64,000 nucleotides of DNA from an uncultured Collinsella sp. GTDB lineage: Bacteria; Actinomycetota; Coriobacteriia; Coriobacteriales; Coriobacteriaceae. The notes under the pieces are model-generated. The model made no database searches. It saw only the letters and a program-made list of their open reading frames with translations, and was not told the DNA's origin. Position 1 is the first letter of the stretch. Each line of letters starts with the position of its first letter. Positions 8,653 through 16,726 of this stretch are shown here, one piece after another. Position numbers and translations under genes: made by a program. Location of the stretch: NCBI GenBank assembly GCA_958437495.1, contig CAUBOH010000004.1, forward strand, positions 62,001-126,000, written 5' to 3'.

Positions 8653-10278
8653 CTACTCCTTATCAAACGAAACATCGGCGACGGGAAGCTCAATCGTAAA
8701 GACCGAGCCGTGCGGGTCCGCCGCGGCAACCTCTATGCTACCGCCATGTGCCAGCGCAATGGAGCGGCAGAGCGAAAGCCCCAGGCCCACGCTGCGGTGG
8801 CTGTCGGCCAGGCCATGGTTGGCGGTGTAGAACGACTCAAAGATGCGCTCACGGTCCTCAGCTGCGATGCCCGGCCCGTCGTCAGCGACCGAACACCTCA
8901 CGCGCCCGCCGTCGACGCCAATCGAGATCACGATATGCGAGCCTACTGGTGTATAGGTGATGGCATTGTTCACCAGGTTCACCACCAGCTGCACCATCAG
9001 GCGCGCATCGACGTTGACGAGCGCCGGCTCATCGCACGGCACCACCTTAAGGTCGTGCTCGCGCACGGCCGGACTTACGTGGCGCAGCGCCTCCTCGACG
9101 ATATCGTCCATGAGCTCAAGCGTAGTCGACAGATGCATGCCGCCGCCCTCGAGCTTGGTGATGGCGAGCAGGTTCTCGACGGTGGCGTTGAGCCATTGCG
9201 CATCCGAGCGAATGGACAGGAGCAGGCCGCGGCGCGTCTGGGCGTCGAGCACGGCGGTGCCGGTCGAGCCCTGGTCGAGCAGCACATCGGCATTGCCCGA
9301 AATACTGGTGAGCGGCGTGCGCAGGTCGTGCGAGATGGAGCGCAGCAGGTTAGCGCGCAGCTGCTCATTTTTGGCAAGCACCGCCGCCTCCTCGCGCGCC
9401 TCCATGGCGCGGGCACGATCGAGTGCCAACTCACCTTCGCTCACGATGGCATCGGCCAGCGTCCGCTCCTCGGGCGTCAGAGCATCGGACTCGGCGACAA
9501 TGGCGAGTACCCCCACCACCGAGACGGGATCGCCCGCGCGTACCATGGTGTCGCCCGAGCGCACCGTCAGGTATATACCGTAGAACGCCGAGCCGCCATA
9601 GGTGGCATCGAGCGGCGTTCCCACATAGGCGGACGCCGAGAGTCGCGGCGGCATCTGGGGCGTCAGCTGGTGCACCGGCGCGGCGTCACCCACGGCCGTG
9701 TACGTCGCACACGGCAGCAGGTCATCATCGTCGGCGTCGGCGCTGTACCACACGACCGGACAGTCCGAAAGACGAGCCAGCTGCGTGGCCATGGCATGCA
9801 CAATCTGCTGCTGATCGGCACACCGCTGCAGCATGCGGTTGGTCTCGAGTACCATATGCGTGCGACGGTCGCTGGCGGCAGCCTGTGCCAAGGCGCGGCG
9901 CAGGGCCAACGCAATCGAGCTCGACACAAGCGAGACCACAAACATGATGAAGAACATGCCGGGATAGACGCGGTCGATAAACGACAGCGAGTAGCGCGGA
10001 TCGACAAACAAGAAGCTGTAGAGCGCCACGGCGGCAGCCGAGCTCAACAGGCAATACAGGCGGCTCCAGGTGAAAAAGGCGCACAGCTGCACGGCAAACA
10101 CGTAGACGATCATGATGCTGGGAGCGAGACCGGGGCGGTCGAGCAGCACGCCCACAATCGTCGCCGCTAACAGCAGCCCCGCCGCCACGCAGATGTCGTA
10201 CAGGGGGCCGCGACGCGTCGACGTCGTGCGCCGCCACCAAAAGTTTTCGGCAATATCGCCGTCCGCATGGACGTCCAT
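8653..10278 (-). CDS. kdpD: KdpD-like sensor histidine kinase lacking the N-terminal KdpD/Usp part
   Basis: 541-residue membrane sensor. It begins almost directly with the four-helix DUF4118 membrane domain (about 25-130), then a GAF-like region (about 150-290), the dimerisation/phosphoacceptor helix with SISHDLRTP (His317), and the HATPase domain with VNNAITYTP, DDGPGI and GLGLSLC. Full KdpD of Enterobacteria is near 890 residues and starts with an ATP-binding KdpD domain and a Usp domain; both are missing. Ribosome site GAGAGGGG. It forms an operon with kdpE and lies downstream of kup on the same strand. No kdpFABC genes are seen. Confidence 0.87.
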   Translation of the reverse strand: MDVHADGDIAENFWWRRTTSTRRGPLYDICVAAGLLLAATIVGVLLDRPGLAPSIMIVYVFAVQLCAFFTWSRLYCLLSSAAAVALYSFLFVDPRYSLSFIDRVYPGMFFIMFVVSLVSSSIALALRRALAQAAASDRRTHMVLETNRMLQRCADQQQIVHAMATQLARLSDCPVVWYSADADDDDLLPCATYTAVGDAAPVHQLTPQMPPRLSASAYVGTPLDATYGGSAFYGIYLTVRSGDTMVRAGDPVSVVGVLAIVAESDALTPEERTLADAIVSEGELALDRARAMEAREEAAVLAKNEQLRANLLRSISHDLRTPLTSISGNADVLLDQGSTGTAVLDAQTRRGLLLSIRSDAQWLNATVENLLAITKLEGGGMHLSTTLELMDDIVEEALRHVSPAVREHDLKVVPCDEPALVNVDARLMVQLVVNLVNNAITYTPVGSHIVISIGVDGGRVRCSVADDGPGIAAEDRERIFESFYTANHGLADSHRSVGLGLSLCRSIALAHGGSIEVAAADPHGSVFTIELPVADVSFDKE

Positions 10279-10305
10279 CAGCGCCCCGCCCCTCTCTCAA
10301 AAACA

Positions 10306-10346
10306 AAAACCACCACAAAGGGGACAGGCACCTTTGTGGTGGTTTT
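10306..10346. repeat. GGGACAG hairpin (CCACCAC-stem type)
   Basis: 15-bp perfect stem (10306-10320 with 10332-10346) closing the loop GGGACAGGCAC. It lies upstream of kdpD and downstream of the small membrane protein gene. A close relative lies at 53175-53213. Confidence 0.75.
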
Positions 10347-10392
10347 CCCTCGTGGTGGTTCTAAGTGTAAAGCCTTCTACGACCGGCAATCG

Positions 10393-10587
10393 CTAGACAA
10401 ACAGTACGTGCGCGAGCAGGGCACACACGCACACCGCTCCAAATACCAGTGCCACGATCGAAATTACGCGATCGGCCATGTCCATGTTGGCACGGTTCGT
10501 CAAAAACCGATCTTCGTCAGCATCGGCGCGCGCCTCACGCACCAGCTCGGCAACCACCTCGCGGCTATCAAGTATCTTTGCATCCAT
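10393..10587 (-). CDS. Small hypothetical protein with one C-terminal membrane helix
   Basis: 64 residues. The N-terminal half is charged (EVVAELVREARADADEDR) and the C-terminal 24 residues are a single hydrophobic segment, so it should be a tail-anchored or single-pass membrane peptide. GGAGAGG sits 5 nt before the ATG at 10587; an in-frame ATG at 10617 has a weaker site. It lies 31 bp or more after kup and before kdpD on the same strand, so it may belong to a kup-kdpDE unit. I do not recognise a family. Confidence 0.6.
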   Translation of the reverse strand: MDAKILDSREVVAELVREARADADEDRFLTNRANMDMADRVISIVALVFGAVCVCALLAHVLFV

Positions 10588-10648
10588 GTTTGCCTCTCCA
10601 GCCCCAATCTTGTCCATCGAAAACCAACTCCATGCAACCCGTCGGCGC

Positions 10649-12676
10649 CTACGGGCGCTCGTTGGGGGCCAGGCGCTGCATCTTGTTCACAGCCTTGAAC
10701 TTGGTGAACAGCGGCACATACTCAAAGCTCACGTTGGAGTTCTCCAGGCCATACCAGCGCGCCGGCGTACCGGCGGCGCGGCGGATGATGTACTTGAGCG
10801 TGATGGCCGTGCGCTCGCTCGGCTCCACGTCACTCTCGGGCGCCAGAAGCTTGCGGATCATGACGAACTTGAACGTGCCGATGTTGCCCGGATCCTTGTA
10901 GACCGAGTAGTCATGCGTCTGCGCCGGCAGCTCGCCGGTGGCAGCCAGGTCCTGAACGACCTGACGCAGGTAGGCATTGACGCGCTGGTTGATCTTGTAG
11001 CCCAGGTACAGATGCACGCGGAACACGTAGTCGGTGCCGAACGTCTCGACCGAATAGGCAAAGGTATGCGGCTCGTCCATGGTCTCGACATTCACGAGCC
11101 ACCAAGCGCGAGCGCGCTTGGGATGCTTGTCCAAGATCGAGTAGACGATATCACGGTCGATGTAATCGGTATGGGTGTCCTTGGTCAGGTACACGATGTT
11201 GTCGCTCATAAGCTCGTAGCGATCGTCGTCGCGCAGGCGCTTGAGCTGCGGCAGATAGCTGCGCAGCGGCAGCAGCGTAAACTGACGCTGCTCGACCGCC
11301 GTGCCGTTGTACCAGCACACCATAACGCCCATGATGAGTGCAGCCATGAGGATGGTGAAGTAGCCGCCATGGAAGAACTTGGTGAGCGAGCTCACGAAGA
11401 AGAAGCCTTCGAGCAAAAGGAAGAAGGCCGCGAAGATCCACGGAGCAACCTTGAGCTTGCGCTCCTCGTGCAGGTAGAAGAAGAGCAGCAGCGTGGTGCA
11501 CATCATAGTCAGCGTAATGGCAAGGCCGTAGGCGGCTTCCATATGCGCCGAGTTCTGGAACAGCAGCACCACGATGACGCAGCCGACAAGCATGACGTTG
11601 TTGACCATGGGGATGTAGAGCTGGCCCTTGGTCTCAGCAGGGTAGAAGACCTGCATGTGCGGCATGAGGTCCAGACGGCTGGCCTCGGACACCAGCGAAA
11701 ACGCGCCGGTAATGAGCGCCTGCGAGGCAATGATGGCCGCGATGGTGGAAAGGCCAACGGCAAACGGGCGCAGACCCGGGGCGAGCATCTGGTAGAACGG
11801 GTTGAGGTCGGCAATGCCCATGAGCTCGGGGTTGGCAGCGTTGTTGATAAGCCAAGCGCCCTGGCCCATATAGGAAAGCAGCAGACAGCACTTAACGAAC
11901 GGCCAGGTGGCGTATATGTTGCCGCGGCCGACGTGGCCCATGTCGGAGTAGAGCGCCTCGGCACCGGTGGTGGCGAGGAAGCAGCTGCCCAGAATCATGA
12001 TGCCCGCGTGGTTGTTGGGGCTCAGCAAAAAGCCGATGCCGCGCACCGGGTTGAGACACAGCAGCACGGCGGGGTGCTGGAAGACAAAGAACAGACCCGT
12101 GCCGCCCAGGAACAGGAACCACAGCGTCATGATGGGGCCAAAGGCGTGACCGATCTTGGCCGTACCGATGCGCTGCACCAAGAAGAGCACGATGATGATG
12201 GCGAGCGTAATGGCGACGACGCGGCCCTGGTCATCGCCCAGCACGGCATGGACCGCCGGGATGGTGCGCAGGCCCTCGATGGCCGTGGTAACGGTAACGG
12301 CCGGCGTCAGGATGCCGTCGGCGAGCAGCGCGGCGCCACCCAGCATGGCGGGGATGATAAGCCATTTGCCGCAGCGCTTGACCAGGCTGTACAGGGCAAA
12401 GATGCCGCCCTCACCATGGTTATCGGCGCGCAGCGAAATGAGCACATACTTGATGGTGGTCAGCAGCGTGACCGTCCACACGACAAGGGAGAGCGCGCCG
12501 AGCACGAACTCCTCCGTGACGCTTCCGATGCCGCCGTTGCCGGCAACGAGCGCCTTGGTTACATACATAGGGCTGGTGCCGATATCGCCATACACCACGC
12601 CCAGCGTGACGAGCATCGCCGAGATGCTCACAGGAATCGCAGCGTGCGAGGCTGCCTCCTTGGCCTTTTGTTCCAT
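10649..12676 (-). CDS. kup: Kup-family low-affinity potassium transporter
   Basis: 675 residues. Residues about 15-460 hold roughly twelve hydrophobic segments with Kup signatures: LGVVYGDIGTSPMYV near the start, NHGEGGIF, and GADGILTPAVTV. The C-terminal 200 residues are the soluble Kup domain. It is a proton-coupled potassium importer in the plasma membrane. ATG at 12676 has GGAGGAAA upstream; an in-frame TTG at 12694 overlaps that site and is unlikely. Lying directly upstream of kdpDE suggests this operon couples potassium uptake to the KdpDE sensor. Confidence 0.95.
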   Translation of the reverse strand: MEQKAKEAASHAAIPVSISAMLVTLGVVYGDIGTSPMYVTKALVAGNGGIGSVTEEFVLGALSLVVWTVTLLTTIKYVLISLRADNHGEGGIFALYSLVKRCGKWLIIPAMLGGAALLADGILTPAVTVTTAIEGLRTIPAVHAVLGDDQGRVVAITLAIIIVLFLVQRIGTAKIGHAFGPIMTLWFLFLGGTGLFFVFQHPAVLLCLNPVRGIGFLLSPNNHAGIMILGSCFLATTGAEALYSDMGHVGRGNIYATWPFVKCCLLLSYMGQGAWLINNAANPELMGIADLNPFYQMLAPGLRPFAVGLSTIAAIIASQALITGAFSLVSEASRLDLMPHMQVFYPAETKGQLYIPMVNNVMLVGCVIVVLLFQNSAHMEAAYGLAITLTMMCTTLLLFFYLHEERKLKVAPWIFAAFFLLLEGFFFVSSLTKFFHGGYFTILMAALIMGVMVCWYNGTAVEQRQFTLLPLRSYLPQLKRLRDDDRYELMSDNIVYLTKDTHTDYIDRDIVYSILDKHPKRARAWWLVNVETMDEPHTFAYSVETFGTDYVFRVHLYLGYKINQRVNAYLRQVVQDLAATGELPAQTHDYSVYKDPGNIGTFKFVMIRKLLAPESDVEPSERTAITLKYIIRRAAGTPARWYGLENSNVSFEYVPLFTKFKAVNKMQRLAPNERP

Positions 12677-12800
12677 AAGCCGGTTTCCTCCCAACTTTAA
12701 TGTTCGAAGGGATTATAGGCAATCGGCCTGCGCTTGCACGGCACCGTTTTCCCAGCTAGATAAAGATTTATACAGTCTTTAGGCTACCGCGGCGATATGG

Positions 12801-12833
12801 AATGTGACAAAGGAGCTGTCCCTTTGTCACATT
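12801..12833. repeat. GACAAAGG/CCTTTGTC hairpin (CTGTCCC type)
   Basis: 13-bp perfect stem (12801-12813 with 12821-12833) whose loop region reads AGCTGTC. It touches the stop codon of the nitroreductase gene. Related to the hairpin at 41375-41407. Confidence 0.7.
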
Positions 12834-12835
12834 GG

Positions 12836-13711
12836 CTACTTGCCGAGCCAGTTTTTGAACCACCACTCCATGGAGCGGCTCATCTCGGCCATAAAGGGAC
12901 TGGTGTGTTTGCGTGTGTAGATATCCACCACGCGCTCCCCCACCTCGCGGGCATGCGGGCGAAACATCGTGTCCATCTCGGCCACCTGCGCGTCCATGGT
13001 CGCGGCATCCGCACGGCAGTAACGCTCCTCGTGCACCAGGTTCACCACGGGATGCGCAATCGCCGGGCGCTCTTTGCGAGGCGTGCCGATGATGAGCATC
13101 GATAGCGGCATGGTATAGGGCGGCAGATCGAGCAGCTCGGCAACTTCCTCGGCATTCTCGACGATATCACCGATGTAGCAGCTCCCCAGCCCCAGGGTCT
13201 CGGCGGCGACCACGGCATTTTGCGCGGCGATCACGGCATCCTGTGCCGCGATGGCAAAGTCGCCCAAACCCGGCGCGCGGCGGGGCGCCTTACCCGTACG
13301 CTCGACAAACTCGGGCTCAAAGCAGCCCACGTGCTCAAACAGGTCGATCCACTTGGCATAATCGACCACAAATATGAGTGCCCAGGGCGCCTTGGCAATC
13401 ATGGGCTGATGGTCGCACAGTTCGGCCAGACGGTCCAGCGTAGCCTGCTCGCGAATGCTCACGATGGAATACATCATCATGGCGCCCGCCGACGGCGCGC
13501 GACTCGCCGCATGCAGAATCGCCGCCCGCTGCTCGTCGGTCACCGCCACGGGACGGTCGTTGTCATCGCGCGCGAAGGCACGCGTAGACGAACGATGCTC
13601 CAAGATGTCCAGCACCGCGTTACCCGTAGTCTCGACCGGATAGCCGTATGTATCCACGGCCGCAGCTCCGCCGCAGCACCCGGCGCCCGTCATACAAACC
13701 TGCTCGCTCAT
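12836..13711 (-). CDS. Nitroreductase-family FMN protein
   Basis: 291 residues. The nitroreductase fold starts near residue 33 with the FMN-binding HRSSTRAF motif and continues with APSAGAMMMYS and GLGSCYIGDIVEN. The N-terminal 20 residues are Cys/Gly-rich (CMTGAGCCGG), which is not part of the fold and could bind metal. Such enzymes reduce nitro compounds, quinones or flavins with NAD(P)H; the natural substrate is unknown. Start has GAGGGTAGGG. Monocistronic by position. Confidence 0.85.
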   Translation of the reverse strand: MSEQVCMTGAGCCGGAAAVDTYGYPVETTGNAVLDILEHRSSTRAFARDDNDRPVAVTDEQRAAILHAASRAPSAGAMMMYSIVSIREQATLDRLAELCDHQPMIAKAPWALIFVVDYAKWIDLFEHVGCFEPEFVERTGKAPRRAPGLGDFAIAAQDAVIAAQNAVVAAETLGLGSCYIGDIVENAEEVAELLDLPPYTMPLSMLIIGTPRKERPAIAHPVVNLVHEERYCRADAATMDAQVAEMDTMFRPHAREVGERVVDIYTRKHTSPFMAEMSRSMEWWFKNWLGK

Positions 13712-13925
13712 CGCCCTACCCTCGCCATTTCTTTAAGAAGCCTTTACGTTTCCGTGTAATTCCCGTCCATTATCGCGCAGGTCGCCACTACATTGCGCCA
13801 CACCGCCACACGTGCGCGTTAATATGGCTGGTTGTTGTGCGCATCCACCAATTGCAGCGCATATCTTGGTAACAATCGGGTAAACCACCGCTTTCGTAGG
13901 TTTTAAGTTTGTGAGGAGTCTCAGC

Positions 13926-16226
13926 ATGTTCGCAGCCGCCATCTCGCTCGTCGGTCTTGCGGCGACCGTCTACCTTGTCTTGCGCGAGGCCAAGGCCATT
14001 CGCGCACAGTCGGGCACCGTTGCCAAAAGCGCTCTTGGGTGGAGCGTCGCCTTCGGCCTGTTCCAGCTCTTTTTGACCATTTGGGGCGCCATTGGCCTCG
14101 TCGCCCAAAACGAGCCGCTCGCCTTTGTGATGCTCATCCTGACCAACGCCATCCTCACCGGCTGCGCTTGGGCCAGCATCGCCCGCGACCGCATCGCCCC
14201 GCGCGTCTTTGCGTTCGCCTCGGCCGATGCCCCCGCCCCCACCGGCAAGCTCGCCCGCCTGCGCGGTGCCTTTGTGGGCAAGCCACTCGTCGCCGCCGTC
14301 CTGTGCCTGCTGCTCGCCGGCGTCTTTGCGCTGCTGGGCATGGAGGTCTCGTCCAACCACGACTTTACCTGGGTCTACCCCCTGTGCATCCTGCTCGAGT
14401 GGGCCATCATCACCGTGCTCATGACCGGCTTGTTCTTCCTATTCCAGCGCCACGGCGCAGCTCCCGCGGTCCTGGCCTTTGCCCTCTTTGTCCTGGGCAT
14501 TGCCGAGTTCTTCGTCATCACGTTTAAATCCATGCCGATCCAGCCGGGCGACCTTTCGGCCATCTCCACCGCCGCCGCGGTCGCCGGCAACGGCTACACC
14601 TTCTCGATCTCGCTGTTCTGCGTGCTGTCCATGAGCTTTACCGCCATCGCCATGCTGCTGTGCGAGTACGCCGGCCTGGTCGCGCCGCATCGCCAGAAGG
14701 GCGCCGCCAACGCCAAGCGCATGCTGCTCACCAACCTGCTCGTGGCGGTGCTGTGCCTGGGCGGCGTGACCGCGCATGTCACGCTCATCGACTACTACAA
14801 CACCCTCGGCATCACCGTCTACACCTGGCGCCCGCTCGAGAGCTACTGGCGCGAGGGCTATCTGCCTGCCTTTATTAGTGCAGCACAGTCCATCAAGCCG
14901 CCCAAACCCGCCGACTACTCCGTCGACGATGCCAAGGCCACGCTCAAAAAGTACGCCAAGGCCTACGACAAGTCCGACGCCGCCAAGAGCGACGAGCGCG
15001 CCGCCGCAAAGGAGCAGTTCGACAGCGAGAAGCCCACGGTCATCGCCATCATGAACGAGACCTTCTCGGACCTATCCATCTACCAGAACATGCGCGCCGG
15101 CTACGAAGGCCCGCAGTACTTTAAGAACCTGTCCAACTGCCTCAGCCGCGGCAAGCTCTACGTGAGCGCCTACGGCGGCGGTACCGCCAATACCGAGTTT
15201 GAGTTTATGACCGGCAACTCCATGGCCAACCTGGGCTCGGGCGTGTACCCCTACACCATCTACAACATGGAGACGACCGGAAACCTGGCAGAGCAGTTCA
15301 AGTCGCTCGGATATTCCACCACGGCCATGCACCCCAACCACGCGACCAACTGGAACCGCGAGAACGTCTACAAGGACTTTGGCTTTGACCAGTTCCTGTC
15401 CATCAACGACTTCCAGGGAGCCGACACCCTACGCGGCATGGTGACCGACCAGGCTACCTACGACAAGATTCTTGAGCTGCTCGACCAGAACGCCGATCCG
15501 CAGTTTATCTTCGACGTGACCATGCAGAACCACTCGGGCTACGATACAGGCCTGCTGCCGGTCGACAAGCAGATGCACCTGAACATCGACACGACCGACC
15601 TGGACGCCAAGACCATCGAGGACGGCACGCTGTCCGATGTCGACGAGTACGTCTCGTGCATCGAGCAGTCCGACCAGGCGCTTCGCTACTTCCTCAATGC
15701 CTTGAGCAAGCTCGACCGTAAGGTAGTCGTGGTGTTCTGGGGCGACCACCAGCCGTTCTTCCCGTCCAAGTTCAACGATAAGTGGTTTACCGGCGAGGAC
15801 GACGCCACGCACCAGGAGCGCTTGTGGCAGACCGACTACATCATTTGGGCTAACTACGACGTTGCCGGTTGCAACCAGACGAGTGAGGTCGACGACTTGT
15901 CCACCAACTACCTGTCCACCCAGCTCATGCAGCTAATCGGCGCACCGCTGACCGACTACCAGAAGGCGCACATGACGCTGCGCGAGTCGCTGCCCGCCAT
16001 CAACTCCGTGGGCTACGAGGACGCCAGCCTGCGCTGGGCGCTCTCCTCCAACGTCACCGGCGACGACGCCGCTGCCGCAGCCGCCACCAAGGCGCGCGAG
16101 GATTACGCCAAGATGCAGTACTACGAGATGTTCCGCGACGGCAAGAACGTGTATACCGAGCACTTCCAGACCGAGGCCAACGAGACCGACCCCAACCTGG
16201 CGCCGGGTACAACCAAGATCAAATAG
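13926..16226 (+). CDS. LTA-synthase/MdoB-like membrane phosphotransferase (sulfatase fold)
   Basis: 766 residues. Hydrophobic segments fill about 1-290 (more than five helices), then an extracellular alkaline-phosphatase-superfamily domain. Metal and nucleophile positions are visible: Glu378 in MNETFSDL, the Thr nucleophile at about 420 in GGGTANTEFEF, HPNHATNWNRE, and Asp607-His608 in WGDHQPF. Family members transfer phosphoglycerol or a related phospho-alcohol to a lipid-linked glycan outside the membrane. Actinobacteria rarely make classical glycerol-phosphate LTA, so the acceptor may be a different glycolipid. ATG at 13926 has AGGAG upstream. Confidence 0.85.
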   Translation: MFAAAISLVGLAATVYLVLREAKAIRAQSGTVAKSALGWSVAFGLFQLFLTIWGAIGLVAQNEPLAFVMLILTNAILTGCAWASIARDRIAPRVFAFASADAPAPTGKLARLRGAFVGKPLVAAVLCLLLAGVFALLGMEVSSNHDFTWVYPLCILLEWAIITVLMTGLFFLFQRHGAAPAVLAFALFVLGIAEFFVITFKSMPIQPGDLSAISTAAAVAGNGYTFSISLFCVLSMSFTAIAMLLCEYAGLVAPHRQKGAANAKRMLLTNLLVAVLCLGGVTAHVTLIDYYNTLGITVYTWRPLESYWREGYLPAFISAAQSIKPPKPADYSVDDAKATLKKYAKAYDKSDAAKSDERAAAKEQFDSEKPTVIAIMNETFSDLSIYQNMRAGYEGPQYFKNLSNCLSRGKLYVSAYGGGTANTEFEFMTGNSMANLGSGVYPYTIYNMETTGNLAEQFKSLGYSTTAMHPNHATNWNRENVYKDFGFDQFLSINDFQGADTLRGMVTDQATYDKILELLDQNADPQFIFDVTMQNHSGYDTGLLPVDKQMHLNIDTTDLDAKTIEDGTLSDVDEYVSCIEQSDQALRYFLNALSKLDRKVVVVFWGDHQPFFPSKFNDKWFTGEDDATHQERLWQTDYIIWANYDVAGCNQTSEVDDLSTNYLSTQLMQLIGAPLTDYQKAHMTLRESLPAINSVGYEDASLRWALSSNVTGDDAAAAAATKAREDYAKMQYYEMFRDGKNVYTEHFQTEANETDPNLAPGTTKIK

Positions 16227-16253
16227 CGACTAGCTGCGAGTTCATAACTGAAA

Positions 16254-16383
16254 CGTCTGTCCGGGCGGAGGCATATAAGGTTCCCTGCTCGGACAGTCCT
16301 GCGCAAGACGGAGGCCACATTAAGTGGCCTCCTTTGCGTGCGGAACTCGCGATGAACCTTATATGCCTCCGCCCGGACAGACG
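16254..16383. repeat. Nested palindrome, core type A, site 1
   Basis: Perfect 30-bp outer arms (16254-16283 and 16354-16383) enclose a 70-bp core. The core holds an inner hairpin GGAGGCCAC-ATTAA-GTGGCCTCC and the flanking words CAGTCCTGCGCAAGACGG and TGCGGAACTCGCGA. The same core lies at 21476-21544 (inverted) and 62644-62710 but with unrelated outer arms at each place. A partial core hairpin recurs at 16438-16460. Confidence 0.9.
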
Positions 16384-16465
16384 CCCTGTTGTTGGAGCGC
16401 GGCTTGTCTTGGGTGTATCGCCGAACATATATAAGTTGAAGGCCACGTTATGTGGCCTTCTTTGT

Positions 16466-16642
16466 TTGCGGAAAGTGTGTCCCGGAATTCTTGTCTGGAA
16501 TGGGATGCAGTTTCCGGTTGAGGCTCGTTGGGAAAGTGCGTCCCGGTCTGGGCGCTCAAACTGGGATGGATTTTCCGGATGAGGGCTTGACGGAAAATGT
16601 GTCCCGTTCCGGGCGCTAATTGTGGGATGCAGTTTCCGCTTG
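16466..16642. repeat. 61-bp palindromic tandem repeat array, three units
   Basis: GGGATG starts at 16502, 16563 and 16624, each unit pairing a GGGATGCAGTTTCC half with a GGGAAAGTGCGTCCC half. Same family as the 20909-21395 array on the other side of the surface-protein gene. Confidence 0.85.
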
Positions 16643-16661
16643 CGGAGTCTCCACTCAACAG

Positions 16662-16699
16662 AAAACCCGGGTGGCCTGTTTTTTGGCTACCCGGGTTTT
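16662..16699 (-). terminator. Terminator of the large surface-protein gene
   Basis: 15-bp stem with one mismatch (16662-16676 with 16685-16699), ending in TTTT on the minus strand, 28 bp after the stop codon. Confidence 0.8.
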
Positions 16700-16726
16700 T
16701 GGGTTGTCGATATGTTCGACTGGCTA

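Noticed and set aside
10478..12700. Long open frame opposite kup (740 codons), and similar ones opposite glmS and the ABC transporters
   Set aside because: Compositionally biased His/Arg/Gly/Ala sequence with no recognisable fold, fully antisense to well-supported genes. Typical for GC-rich codon use.
12677..12835. c-di-AMP riboswitch before kup
   Set aside because: Such riboswitches often precede Kup in actinobacteria, but I do not see the conserved core in this short leader.
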